47,991 bases of DNA from Nemertoderma westbladi (GCA_032718475.1 JAUCBJ010000464.1:1-47991), one strand, 5' to 3'. Positions 22,301 to 33,670 are shown, counted from the first letter of the stretch. Translations and numbers: made by a program. Notes: generated by a model from the sequence alone, not told the origin.

Positions 22301-22648
22301 AATTGTTCAAACGCCATATTTATGTGTGAGATTTTAACAATTGGATTAAATTTGACCGAAATTTGTAACTATGCCAATTTCTAATTATTTTCTATTTTTC
22401 ATATCATTAGTTCTATCTGAGTTCAACTCTTTTTAGCGACCTACACTTTTATTTTAACATGTAATAATATTTTAGCGTATTTTAATTTCGTTTTTAATCT
22501 TATTTTAATATGGTACCATAGTATAAGTAGTTTTGTTTTATTCACTGTTCAACTTTCTCCTGTTTTATTTTATTATGTGCAGTTTTATTTATACGCTTCT
22601 ACGACAGCGGTGTCTCCACCCAAATAATATAATAATAATAATAATAAC
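19360..22648 (+). pseudogene. Jockey-superfamily LINE, 5'-truncated and frameshifted
   Basis: Plus-strand remains of endonuclease and reverse transcriptase spread over several frames. The APE-type endonuclease survives from about its GDFNW motif (19376) to the catalytic TSDHSSF motif (about 19566). RT motifs follow in order: NYRPISLTS (about 21020), DYAKAFDTV (about 21230), GVPQGSCIGPLMF (about 21400), YADDTKLF (about 21500), then thumb and C-terminal sequence to about 22330 ending with a WNNLP...V..FK motif. At least three frame changes break it. It ends in a (TAA)n-type tail at 22624-22648, typical of this superfamily. The 5' end is unclear, and a second LINE is inserted at 20136-20729. Confidence 0.85.
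20136..20729 (-). mobile_element. 5'-truncated LINE inserted in the older LINE, with 12-bp target duplication
   Basis: The 12-mer GTTTCCGACAAT occurs at 20124-20135 and again at 20730-20741, exactly flanking this insert. On the minus strand the insert ends in a short (AGT)n tail, giving it the shape of a target-primed insertion. It encodes only the C-terminal part of a LINE RT protein: LFRAAVVPVLLYGSPCWALT, TRMLRRVHC, then after a frame change NRLRFAGHCFRR and M.DRELWRCNF. That GHC.R...P and DR..WR tail is found in LINEs unlike the host element. The clade cannot be set from this piece. Confidence 0.85.
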
Positions 22649-23307
22649 GCTAAATTCACAGGCTGACAGGTATTGTGTTTAGCGGCTATAGAATCGCAGG
22701 GAACACTACACGGAATGGGTATGATTGAAACTGAAAGCACCCAGCCCCAGCCACCGTACCTCAACGGGAAGTATTGCCATAGTATTGGTATTGGGACAGC
22801 ATAAACCGATGGAATGGATACAATATCCAATCACTACGCTAGTGTCGGAAGATTTCGCAAACACGTGTCCGAAACAAAGAAAAAAATGGAGATGGATGAA
22901 AGGTCCGCGACCTACGAATCTACCGTTACTGTCGAAGCAACAGCGACACACAGACACAAATAGGCAAGAGCTGCTGGGACCGCGACCGGTGGAGAACCCG
23001 GAGATTGGATGGCCACATTTAACTTTAACCAGATATTTTTATTGGTATATTGGTGAGGTACATAGGATGACTAGTTGATATCAGAAACAATATAAATTGC
23101 AAGTCACAAAACCATTATTATTCACGACACTTCTTCTGGGGTCAATCCATATCGCTCGACAGGTTTATCCGACAGCAGGTGCCCTTGCCGAACTCAGAGA
23201 AAGTGAGAGACGGGAGGTAGACATTTAACTAGAGATACACTCAGGAATCGGATAGTACGATTTCGAACTCTCACCACCCTAACGAAATCTACTAACAAAC
23301 AAGCGTT
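22649..23307. other. Intergenic sequence, no gene recognised
   Basis: Overlapping ORFs of 80-117 codons occur on both strands (longest 22725-23078, plus) but none has a recognisable motif, and their overlap argues against coding. Treated as non-coding. Confidence 0.4.
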
Positions 23308-23660
23308 TTCTCTTATATTTTCTGCTGTGTAGAGTTTCCCCCTATATTTTCTGTTGTGTAGATTTTTCCCCAATATTTTCTGTTGTGTAGCGTTTCCCCC
23401 TACAGTATATAATCTGATGCATAGCATTCCCCATATCTCTATATTTTCTGCTATGTATTATTTCCCCATATATTTTCTGCTATAGTGTTTCCAGTTTCTC
23501 CACTATATTTTCTGCTATATAGTATTCATTACCCCCTCCCTACATTCTCTGCTGCAGCTGCATAGCATTTCCCCTTATATTGCCCCCCCCCCCCCCCCCC
23601 CCCCAATATCTTCTGCTCTGCTATTTAGCATTTCCCCCTATAATGTCTGCTGTGAAGCGC
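23308..23660. repeat. Minisatellite (units of about 30-38 bp) with a 22-C run
   Basis: About ten diverged units built on TATATTTTCTGCTGTGTAG followed by a TTTCCCC block. A run of 22 C lies at 23583-23604. The last unit runs into the 3' end of the cytohesin ORF and provides its last codons and stop. Confidence 0.75.
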
Positions 23661-24825
23661 TCTTCTTCCTAATACTCAATATCTCATTCAAGGCATCTCT
23701 GCTAATACTGGCTCGTATACTTTTCATCCATTCCTTCTTTTCCAAACTGTACTGGGCACTCATTCGGTAGGCCGTGTGTTTCCCCGGTACCATCCTCCCA
23801 TCCGAATCAGCCTTACAAGCCTGTATATATCCGTCAGACTGTCCCGAAACACTGTAGATCTCGAAACAGTTGGGTTTCTTGGAGTCTTCTACCTCCTTTA
23901 TGCTAACATTCTTTAATGGTACGATACCTTTTGGCTCTTTATCCTGGATGTTCTCAAAATAATACAGACAATTTTCAGTTAAAATAAACCAACGGCGTCT
24001 CCACGACTTGTAACGACCTCCTTGTTTCCATAGATACCCCTCTTTATCGGGATTAAAGAATGTGTGAGTAAGATCTGATCCATCATCATCTGGGACGGCA
24101 AAGGGCTCCTCACGAATGTTCGCGTAGAGATTGCGTAGTAACTCCTCGGGGAGATCGGAACCGTCGTTAATACCGCGGTTCATAAGGATGAACCGCTCCA
24201 CCGAGGGTTTATCCTTCACATTCGGGTTGTGTAAACTCGTGTTCAGCATAATTATAGCGAAGGAAAGAACGAAACAGGTATCCGTGTTGCTGAACATACT
24301 TGGGTTGCACTCACAGTAACGCAGCGCGAACGTTTCCATCATACGGTCGATCTTCTGAGCTTCTCCCGGAAGTCGGAACGTCCATAGAAACTGACGCAAC
24401 GCGTTGACTAACAGCAGATCCGTAAAGTTATGACGCTCGACGAATTTGTGGAGGACAGGAACGTTCCCCAACTCGCCTAGATATTCCCCTATCATGGTTT
24501 TATTCAATCCGTCTACGTTAAACAAATACTCCGACTTGCTTTCCGGGGTGTCCTCGATAAGATTATTGGCTATCATGTACTCGATTCCTTTGTTGCAATC
24601 GACATTAAACATCCGACGACCAATTGCTAACGATTTTGATCGCGTTGTCGCTTTCGCGTCTAACGGTACCGGCTCTAAGCGGTCCAACTCCTGCGTTATT
24701 GATTGAATTTCGTTCTTAATTTCTTGGATTTCTTTAAGAAGTTCTATTTTCATTTTATGGATGTCGGCCAGTAATTCGCGCGTTTCAGCAGTCAAATCTG
24801 CGCCAAAATTTGAATATTTATCCAT
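23638..24825 (-). CDS. Cytohesin-like ARF guanine-nucleotide exchange factor, intronless
   Basis: A 395-residue ORF from ATG 24825, near the usual length of animal cytohesins (about 400). Parts in order: N-terminal coiled coil (about residues 8-50); Sec7 domain (about 60-245) with the catalytic glutamate in [14 protein letters not shown] and the conserved NPNVKDKP segment; PH domain (about 260-375) starting [20 protein letters not shown]. The PH loop has two glycines, the diglycine form that in vertebrate cytohesins favours PI(3,4,5)P3. Known role: exchange of GDP for GTP on ARF1/ARF6 at the plasma membrane and endosomes. Animal cytohesin genes normally have many introns; none is seen, so a retrocopy is likely, although no poly(A) trace is left. 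The polybasic C-terminus is short (SIRKK), and the last codons derive from the minisatellite. No stop or frameshift interrupts it, so it may be functional or young. Confidence 0.85.
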   Translation of the reverse strand: MDKYSNFGADLTAETRELLADIHKMKIELLKEIQEIKNEIQSITQELDRLEPVPLDAKATTRSKSLAIGRRMFNVDCNKGIEYMIANNLIEDTPESKSEYLFNVDGLNKTMIGEYLGELGNVPVLHKFVERHNFTDLLLVNALRQFLWTFRLPGEAQKIDRMMETFALRYCECNPSMFSNTDTCFVLSFAIIMLNTSLHNPNVKDKPSVERFILMNRGINDGSDLPEELLRNLYANIREEPFAVPDDDGSDLTHTFFNPDKEGYLWKQGGRYKSWRRRWFILTENCLYYFENIQDKEPKGIVPLKNVSIKEVEDSKKPNCFEIYSVSGQSDGYIQACKADSDGRMVPGKHTAYRMSAQYSLEKKEWMKSIRASISRDALNEILSIRKKSASQQTL

Positions 24826-24855
24826 GCTCGGCTGGTCTTGCTTTATGTACACTAG

Positions 24856-25409
24856 ACTTCTGCCGTGCAATGTAAAAAGACCGCAAGTCACAAAAAGTCA
24901 TTTCGAGTAAAACGCAAATTACTGTTTTCCTTCCGATTGTTGGTTTAAAATGTCCGTAAATTACTATTTTTTATAACCCTACGCAATTGGGGGTGGGAAA
25001 TTTTTATACGTGATTATTTTTCACTTTTCATTAATATTTTGACTTCAGGGTAATTTTTTCTACTTACGGTGTTTTTTCATTATACAAAACTGTATGTAAA
25101 TACATATTTCAAGACACATATTTCAAAAAAACCGTATGTGCGTTTTCTTATTATCTATGCAATGACAAAACACCGCAAGTCTTGTTGACTTACGGTTTTT
25201 TTTGCATAAATTTAAGTGACTCGTTGTTTTTCCTTTGTAACACTATATATATGTTGTGCCTTACGGCCTTTCTACATTGCATATCTTGAGAACTAGAGTG
25301 TATACGGTGTTCTCGATTTTACCATTAGATAGAGCGCATTTTTTAGACCCAGAAAAGTGAATTTTGGAAAAATGCGACTAACTGTCTTTTTACATTGCAC
25401 GGCAGACTT
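24856..25409. mobile_element. MITE with 21-bp terminal inverted repeats, TSD ACTT
   Basis: Ends are perfect inverted repeats: CTGCCGTGCAATGTAAAAAG at 24860-24879 and its complement ending at 25405 (21 bp match in all). The 4-bp ACTT is present on both sides (24856-24859 and 25406-25409), as expected of a target duplication. The 546-bp interior is AT-rich without an ORF and holds further partial copies of the end, such as CTTACGG and ACATTGCA strings. It lies 34 bp upstream of the cytohesin ATG, so it interrupts the 5' leader or promoter. Confidence 0.85.
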
Positions 25410-26820
25410 ATCAAGGCAACAAGGCACCAAGGATATTTTTAGAAGCTTGTTAACAGTTCACAGTTGAATGAGCTTCATTTTATAAAATCTAGCGCCATAT
25501 TCGTTAGGTAGCAACTAAGTTGTAAAATCTTTTTCCAAAACTTGTATTGTAAAAGCTATGGTGGCAATGAATGGCCATTTAGGCAATTCTTTAATCATAA
25601 TTTGAAAAAGTTGTTTTATTTATTTTATACACGTTTTATAACCATCCTATTCTTTTTAAATACAAACCTGGCTTTTGTCTAAAAATGTTCTATACATACA
25701 TTTTTTCAAAATAAAATAGTAGTCTAGTACATTTCCAAAGAAAGAAATTCATAAAAACTAGCTAGTAGATAAAATTTGGTGGGGGCCGGGGGGTGTTCGC
25801 ATACTGCACCAGTACCCCCCCCCCCCCCCCCCCCCCGTACAACAACGTAAATTTTAAAGCCCGGTCGAAATAGTGTTAACAAGGTGCAAAAATTGATCAA
25901 AAAGTATGTACCAAAAATTTGGTTTTGTGAATTTAAAAACAGTAGCTACCTAAAAACCACTAGCTATGTAACAAAAAAACCAATAGAAAACGTCTCGGCA
26001 CTACTACAGTATGTGTATTGACCATATTTTTTATGACCATATTTTTTTACTATAACTAGTTTTTGCTACTTTTTTTTCGAACTATTATATTTCATGTTAG
26101 CTGATTGTTAGGTAAAAAAATTATGTTCTAGAACAAATATTTTTTGTTCTAGAACATTTTTATATATAAAAAAAATTTATTAAAAATTTATTATTATGTG
26201 TAATAAATTGTTGATTTATCTATAAACATTAAAAAATACATATTATCAGGCTAGCTAGTGATTTTCCAAATTAGCTATTATTTTTAAAAAAAAATTCAAA
26301 AAAAAAATTTCTTAAAAATTAGTAATTATGTGTAATAAATAGTTTATTTATCTATAAACATTTAACATTTTTTTAAAAAAATACAAATTATCAGGCTAGC
26401 TAGTGATTTTAAAAAATTATTAAAAAATTAAAAAATTATTAAAAAAAATGTTTTTTCAAAATTATATTCTTTTCTTTTATACTATTCTTTGGAAATCTCA
26501 ATAATATTTGTATCTTTAGAGCACTTTATGTTTTCGTGACGTGGCAATTTATTTAACGAAAACAGTTAAAGTGAACCTACTACTGTAAACATTAAAAAAC
26601 ATTCTAGAATAATATTTTGAAGTATTTAAAGGCGACAGATTAACATTTTAAGGTGTATTATTAGGAATTATAAATTTTTAAAAAAATGTTCTAGAACAAA
26701 AAAGATTTGTTCTAAAACATTTTTTTTTTGCAAAACTATATCTAATATGACATAGAACATTAAAAAAACAAAGTAGCAAAAACATAATAAGGAACACTCT
26801 TTCTGTCAACACAAAAAGTA
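25410..26820. other. AT-rich repeat region, no gene recognised
   Basis: Contains a 22-C run at 25815-25836; a diverged tandem pair at about 26190-26275 and 26317-26410 sharing TATGTGTAATAAAT, TTTATCTATAAACATT and ATCAGGCTAGCTAGTGATTT; and several palindromes of the type TGTTCTAGAACA (near 26125, 26148 and 26690). CTAGCTAG strings recur here and at 33150-33300. Confidence 0.6.
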
Positions 26821-29700
26821 ATGTTTCCATTACAGCTAGTTTTTGCTATTTTTTTTAAATGTTATAGAACACGTGTTAGAACACATTTTATATTTTTTAT
26901 ACTAGCTAGATTTTTTTACTTTTTTATAAATGTTATAGAACAATTATTGTTAGTTATGAATTTTGATAAAAATTTTTGTTCAGAACACATTTTTTTTCAA
27001 GAACATTTTTTGGAAAAAAATACCAACCTACTGTTAGAAGGTCAAATATTTGTTCTAAAAAAAAACCTCGAGGTAAAGGTTTTTGATATTAAAAAAATGG
27101 TGAAACAATGGGTACGCAAGGTACTGTATAGTAATGCCCGTATTTCACTATGGAAGAAGCTTCGATGGACGATATTTATGGTGAAGTAGTCCCAAATAAT
27201 AGTGAGAAGACTTACAACAAATAAAACTACGTAAGTTGTGGCAAAAAGTAACATTTTTTGTCTTGCTTTCTTTCAAGCCTTATTTTTTGCCACCACTTAA
27301 ATAGTTATTATCGCTTTTGGAAATTTTTCAATACTATTGATAATTTTTATACAACTTTTGCTAACGAAAATGGTGCTTAAATCGCTATAGCTCGCTCAAT
27401 ATTTTTTTGTTATTTTCATTTTTTTAAGTAAAATTTAATGCTCTCTGGTTGTTTTTCACATGCTTTTTCACGTGAAACCAACGAAAACTATGGAACAGTA
27501 GTAGATGTGATCAGAATAATTATATACCATATTAGTAATTTAATTTAATTGACTTTTAGTTTTTAATTAATTTGTCCCCCGCTCCCAGTCATACTATTCA
27601 ATTCGCAAAGCAAGATGTTTATTATATTAAGATAATTTTCTGTCAAAGCTAATTCTCATTATTCTCGAATAATGATGATTAATGAATTTCGTTTAATAAT
27701 ACAAATATTCCACCATTATGTATCACATTATGCAGTACACTCAAAGCCTTGACGTGTGCAGCTACTGTACATCTCAAACTGTGCTACATTTTACTGCAGT
27801 TGCATTGCAACGAAGGATTCTTAATACTGTAGTTGTTCAGGGCCAGGAGGCCTGTCTGTCATGACTGGAACCACCTTATTCTCTAGGCCTACTACATCCC
27901 AACCATTTAAATTGCATTCATTTGTCACTCAATCCCATCCAAACCATACAGTGCAGTGTAGTTGGCGATAATAGCTCGTTGGGAATGGAATATTGTACAG
28001 TAGCTGCTGAGAAGTTGGATGCAGATTTTCTGGTTTCAGAACAAATTTATATTTTTAAATCTTTTTATATAATACTGTATATTGTGTCACTTAATTTCCC
28101 GTTAACTAAAGAAATTGCTTTATTTCCTGCTTCTTTTGATTGTCGATTTAGTTATTTGCTGTGCCACCGGGACCAGCCCATTTCTGTGTGACAGTCATTG
28201 ATTATTCTCCAATGATACAATTGTGCTGGCAAAGAGCACAAACATGGGTAGGAATATTTCTATTTTTACCTTATTGATATCAATTAATTTATTCGTTATG
28301 CAAATCTAGTAAATGCAGAGTAAATAATAAAATATGAAACAGAAAATAAACCAAGTGAATTGTGATAACAAAGGGTAAAACCTCGATATACACAAATAAA
28401 TGTTTGTCGAGAAAATCTTTTTAGTGTAAAATATCTAACACACCCAAATAATTATTTATTACATGGGAAAAAAGTAGAACTTTTTTTCACTATAGGCCTA
28501 CTCGAGGCATTTTATTTACCGTTACTAAAGGGTCGAGAGAACATCGAAAAAAAAGGGTCTTGGCCTACGTTTTATTTCAGATTTTAACAGATTTTAACCT
28601 TTACTGTGAATATATGGCAGCATGTCGGTCAATTGAGTTTACTTATTATTAAGAACTTGGTAAGTTATAAATATATTAATAGGGCCTACTAACTAACTGT
28701 ACTTGTCATTCTCATAAAGCTTAGTGTCACACTTATTCAGTTTATTAGTAACATTTGAATTGTATATTTTATTACTTGAATAAATATAACATACCGGTAC
28801 TGTATTTATTCAAGTTTTCCAAATAATTATTTGAAACGACTTCTCAGGATATTGTAGAATGCAATCAATTTTAATAGTCTTTCGCTCAAGTTGCTGGCTG
28901 GCTGTTGATTTTTTAAATGACTGCTCTTTTCCCATAAGTCATGGCCAACCCATTCTAATTACTGTATGTATTTTTTACTCTAATTATTTGAATAACCTCA
29001 TATCCTAAACACAGTGCAAAGTTTATATCTTATATATTAATACTGTATTTAATTTTACCTTAATTAATGACCCCCGTGAGTTCCTTAGAGCCTGGGTGTT
29101 TCTCTCCCACGTAGTTTTATTTAGTTATTAATCTAAAGGCCTACTGTACAGTTGTATGTGTTCATTATGTTTTTATCGTTAAACTTACTGAAAATACAGA
29201 TACAAAAGTTAACAAACATTATTTCATGTTGCTATGGTTTGTCAGGGCACATTTTGCCATTTTTTACCTAAATTTGACTCTTTTTGGCATATATGTCAGC
29301 TAGGCCTACCACAAACAAATTGAAAAGTGATCATACAGTAGGGTGTGTTTACACCACTCAATCATGATTCATGCCAAATTTCAGGTGAAGACGTTCATTT
29401 TTGGAAAAGCCTTTGAAATATGAAATAAATTGCATTCGTCAGAAAGTGCATTTAAAGTTTATGGTTAGGGTACTGTAATTTAAATAAGTCTGTCCATTGA
29501 ACTGTTGGAATGCACACAATCCAGCTAAAAAATTTGTTGCAGTTGTTAAAGATTTTTTCCGGATCGGTCATTTCATTTCCGAAGTGAGTTTTCTCATTTG
29601 ACACCGTCATGTCAGTCTGAATTGCTGTCTGTCTGTCCGTAAAAACATAACATAAAAGACATACCTGTATAACATAAAAATATAATGTGGCATTAACCTT
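26821..29700. other. AT-rich intergenic sequence, no gene recognised
   Basis: The 122-codon ORF at 26821-27189 is Phe/Leu/Lys-rich, arises from AT-rich sequence with more GTTCT/AGAAC palindromes, and shows no domain. The rest (27.2-29.7 kb) has only short ORFs, scattered TAGGCCTA octamers and no clear repeat structure that I could define. Confidence 0.45.
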
Positions 29701-29739
29701 ACCATACAATCATTACTGTTGTCAACTTCTCATTCCTAT

Positions 29740-30215
29740 CCATGATGTACGTAGGCTACATGGCTTCAAGCAAACAAAATATAATATGGAAAAAAGTACA
29801 AAATTATGCTCTACGATCAATATTTGGAAAGAGGACGAGAGACTGCTCTGGCACCGAACTCCGGGGAAACGCAAAAATACCTCTGCTTTCATCATATCGT
29901 GAATATTTCGGCATAATTTTTCTTTACAAATTATTTAAACAATCTGTTAAAACCCTTTCAAAATCTATGTAGAATGTCAAAATCTGCCTTTTCTAAACAA
30001 CAAAATTCAAAACACAAATCCCCGCACACTGAAAATAAAAATACCGAAAACAAATAATAAATAAATACGGTTATAATAGCCTGACAATTAAATTAATCAA
30101 ACTCTGGAATAAGTTTACCTATAAAAACAAGAAAATCCACAAGTTTACCCGACCTTAAATCAAAATTATCAGAAACTATTATTAACCCGCTATTCCAGAG
30201 AAGAAGTAGCATAAT
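29740..30215 (+). pseudogene. C-terminal tail of a LINE RT protein
   Basis: Plus-strand sequence reads WKKVQNYALRSIFGKRT, then LRGNAKIPLLSSYREY and LYKLFKQ, and after a frame change YNSLTIKLIKLWNKF. The order Q..ALR.IFG, then LYK, then LWN matches the C-terminal region of jockey/CR1-like LINE proteins. It is frame-broken and short. No 3' repeat tail or target duplication was identified. Confidence 0.5.
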
Positions 30216-30453
30216 GTAGTAAATACTGTAGGTGGTAAATATATTACTTACTATAGATAAACAGATAAACGATTTTTAATTACTTTAGCCTAATTAATTG
30301 GTAGACTTGTGTAAACGATATCACAGCACTGAGGCTTATTCCCATGCTATTTATCAGCATTCATTCTGCCTGTAATTTATTTATTTATTTACAGTTCTAT
30401 GGGAATATACTAAGATTATTATTATTATTTCATTTTAAACAATAAACATAATG

Positions 30454-31171
30454 TCGTCCCTTTCATTTTAAATAGGACAATATGATAATGCTCTCCATAG
30501 CGAAAAATATTGTCCTATTTACATTATATATTTAATTCACCGCGTCACTCACCCCACAACAATTCACTTATTATCAACAATTCACTTTCATTTTGAAACC
30601 ACCAATATGACATTTTTGCCGAAATGGAGATTGCTGCATTTCTTTCTGTTAAAATGTATTCTGAATCCGATTAACACACCTATATACCAGTTTTGCATAG
30701 ACCGCATGATAAAGAATTATTTTTTTGAAACAACCTATATAATACATGTTACTATTATAAATAGAGTAAGCCTGGGAAACGGTAATATAAAATTGGAAAA
30801 AACGTATCAGGAGCTAGAATTGTTGTTTATTATGATAGAGGGTGATTTGTTTTATATTTTTAAAACTTAATAATCGAATTTGTCTTGAGAGTTTTAATGC
30901 TTTTTGAGTAATCATTGTAAAAAATGTAATATTTTTTTTGAAACAACCAATATCCCTATACATTGTTTCCTACCTATAATATATTACATAATTCCAATAC
31001 CATAACTATTTTTGTTTAAAATCGTTACATTTAATGGATTTAAAAGTAAATAAGACCAAAATCTTGGAATATTACTTTCAAACATTAAACAAACAAAATT
31101 GGAATCGAAAATGCCGTTTTATAGGAAAAGTCAATTTTGTCATTTAGGTTGTTTGAAAATGAAAGGGACGA
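30454..31171. mobile_element. Inverted-repeat element, non-autonomous candidate
   Basis: Ends are 16-bp perfect inverted repeats, TCGTCCCTTTCATTTT at 30454-30469 and its complement at 31156-31171. Just inside is a perfect 15-bp hairpin (30469-30483 with 30507-30521, TAAATAGGACAATAT). A motif like TTGAAACAACC.ATAT occurs at about 30593, 30725 and 30938, and inverted near 31140. An 87-codon ORF at 30607-30870 has no recognisable domain. No target duplication is clear, so the family is unknown. Confidence 0.5.
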
Positions 31172-32572
31172 TGTAGTAACATGTATGCATATACAATATA
31201 GTAAGTACTGTAGGCCTATATTTCGATTATTCTAATGCACAAATAACCAGAAAAGTGGCTCACAATGACAAACCGATATAGTATTTTGAATCAGTGCATA
31301 TAAATTGATCATAAAAGTTAAAATTGTATTATTTTTAAGCTGTAATGTCTAGAAAATTTAAAATGAACGGACCCGGGCCATGAAAAACCGGCCAATGTCC
31401 ATTCTGTAGGCCTACGTACATATATTTTAAAACAAATACAGTATGTATAAATAGTGTTTTATCTTAATTAGTTGTTGGTCCTTTACAGTATTAAACCTTT
31501 TCTTCAGTGCAACAGTGCGCTGGTGTCTTGAATATGCACGCTGGGTGTGCATTTCCGCTCTATCCTGAATCCGTGCCAGAATGGTAATTAAACACATAAG
31601 TGTTTCATCACGGGCATAGGGAAAATCGACAAAAAAGTTGCCCCCACTGGTACGGATTCAGGACATTACCTGCATTTCTAATGATATTTAATTTTAATCT
31701 TGATTCGCCATTTTATAATTATTTCAATTTATCACCCCTCGTAATATGAAGGTCAAGGTATCTCCCCCCCCCCCCGTCCCATCCGGGCACCAAATTTAAA
31801 GTAGAGAAGTGAGTGCTTCTCTGTAGGCCTACTATTTCCTGATTGGTTTTAAATTGGGTACCTATGGCAACGCTTTATCTGCACCTGGCTTCAATGCCAC
31901 ATGGATTGCTTTAAAAAAACGGTTGTTAGGCAAAAGCTAATCATTATTTTTTTCATTTTCCCTCTTCATTCTGCATTCAGTAAACAGCTGAACAGTAAAG
32001 ACTGATAGACGAAATCATTCATTCAATCATTCAGGCATTGCTGAATTCAGCGATTCACGCATTGCATAGGCCTAGTACAGTAGTACACGTTGTGGGGTCT
32101 TCGAGCAGCACGTGTTCAAATGTTCAATGACTGAGCAGCGACTAATTAACAAATTTATGAGAGATTCATTGACCAGCTACCGACAGACCAATATTGTGAC
32201 ATATATTTTAGTTTAATGTTTGATTCAATTAGAGGCACAAATTAAAAAGGCTACAAATATATAGGGGTGAATAATTAAATTAGTCACCCATTTAGGCCTA
32301 AAAGGTAGCCAAATATAAGTTGCAATCTATATAAATTTTTAAATTCAGTAGTGTGGGTGTGTTGTGTATTGATTCCGTAGATTTCATGTTGAAATAGCGT
32401 TCATTAATTTAATTTCTATTTAATGATTCATGCATACAATTACACACATTAAATTAGTTCGCGTGTGTTAAGTGTGTAAGATTTGATTGTTTCGTCACGA
32501 ACCCATTAGGGCACAGAAACTGACGGATTCTTCGCGAATTTCGCAAACGTCGCAAACTTCGGGAATTTGTTC
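31172..32572. other. Intergenic sequence with a short hairpin element
   Basis: Includes an inverted repeat of 16 bp (one mismatch) at 31563-31578 and 31648-31663 (TCCTGAATCCGTGCCA and complement), making a 101-bp hairpin unit, and a C run at 31764-31775. No coding signal. Confidence 0.5.
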
Positions 32573-33120
32573 TACAATTTTGACTCCTTAAGCAAAAGGG
32601 TCCCGAATGAGTTTTTTAACCTTTATTTTTTGTGATTTTGAGTGCTTTTTTTATACTAGTGAATATTACGCTGATGGCGAGCCATCAGCGAACTGATATA
32701 ATTATACTATGGCCGTTTCTCAAAAGTCTGTGTGTGACGTGTGTGTGAGTGTGTGTGTGTGTGTGTGTCGGTAGCCATAAATGTCGGAAGCCATAATCGA
32801 AGTTAATATCTTCAGCTAAATTGTACGGTTGAATCGAATTATTTCGATTCTTCTATCGGTAATTAATTATTTAGGGGGGTAACATTTATCCCATCTGGTA
32901 TAAAATTAACATGGGTAGATTCGCCGTGTCCCATTCTATCAAAGTCTTTACTTTATACTCGAGATTAATGTCAAGTTTTATAGTTATTATATATTTATAG
33001 TTATAGTATTTATAGTTTTATAGTTACAATTTTGACTCCTTAAGCAAAAGGGTCCCGAATGAGTTTTTTTAACCTTTATTTTTTGTGATTTTGAGTGCTT
33101 TTTTTATACTAGTGAATATT
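32573..33120. repeat. 95-bp direct repeat flanking a fold-back arm
   Basis: Copies at 32573-32667 and 33025-33120 differ by a single T in a T run. They start TACAATTTTGACTCCTTAAG and end TATACTAGTGAATATT. Between them sits the left arm of the long inverted repeat described next. Near identity implies a recent duplication. Confidence 0.85.
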
Positions 33121-33440
33121 CTAGAACCTAGGTTAGTAGATTTTTAATGGTATATAGCTAGTATTTTTTACTAGCTAGTAATTTTTGGAAATTATTTTGG
33201 TCATTAATATATTCTTCAACAGTTTAACCTGAAATATCATGGACTTTCACATTTTTTATAATTTCAAAAAATACTAGCTAGCAAAAAATCACTAGCTATC
33301 ATAAAAAACATATCTACTAATGTTGTAGAACTTTCACCAATACCAAAAAAATTAAAAAACTCTAAAAAAGGATTGGTGAAAAATGGCTGGGGTGTCGACA
33401 GGGCGAAGTAGGGACCGTGTTGCTTAACCCCTTAGAGCCT

Positions 33441-33495
33441 ATGACGTCCACTGCACGTCACAATGGACAGCACGAAGACGTGCAGTGGACGTCAT
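33441..33495. repeat. Perfect 19-bp stem hairpin
   Basis: ATGACGTCCACTGCACGTC at 33441-33459 pairs with its complement at 33477-33495 across a 17-base loop. It is much more GC-rich than its surroundings and contains TGACGTCC, close to the CRE core TGACGTCA. Confidence 0.8.
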
Positions 33496-33670
33496 GCTGG
33501 AATACATGTTTTATTGGAAGGCTCTTGGAGTAGGTATACTGGTGGATAGTATTAATGACATTTATTGCTCTTCGTGGCAAAAAATCCATTCTGTACTGTA
33601 GATAGGCTGTATTGTAGACTGTATTATTAGTGTTAGGTATATGGCGTAATGCCAACCACAGTACAGTAGT

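Noticed and set aside
22725-23078. 117-codon plus-strand ORF
   Set aside because: No recognisable motif, overlapped by ORFs on the opposite strand, next to a LINE tail and minisatellite.
24826-24891. Upstream in-frame extension of the cytohesin ORF
   Set aside because: Its distal part lies inside the inserted MITE and it has no ATG before 24825.
26821-27189. 122-codon ORF
   Set aside because: Composition (Phe, Leu, Lys, Asn) is what AT-rich DNA gives by chance; it lies across the palindrome cluster.
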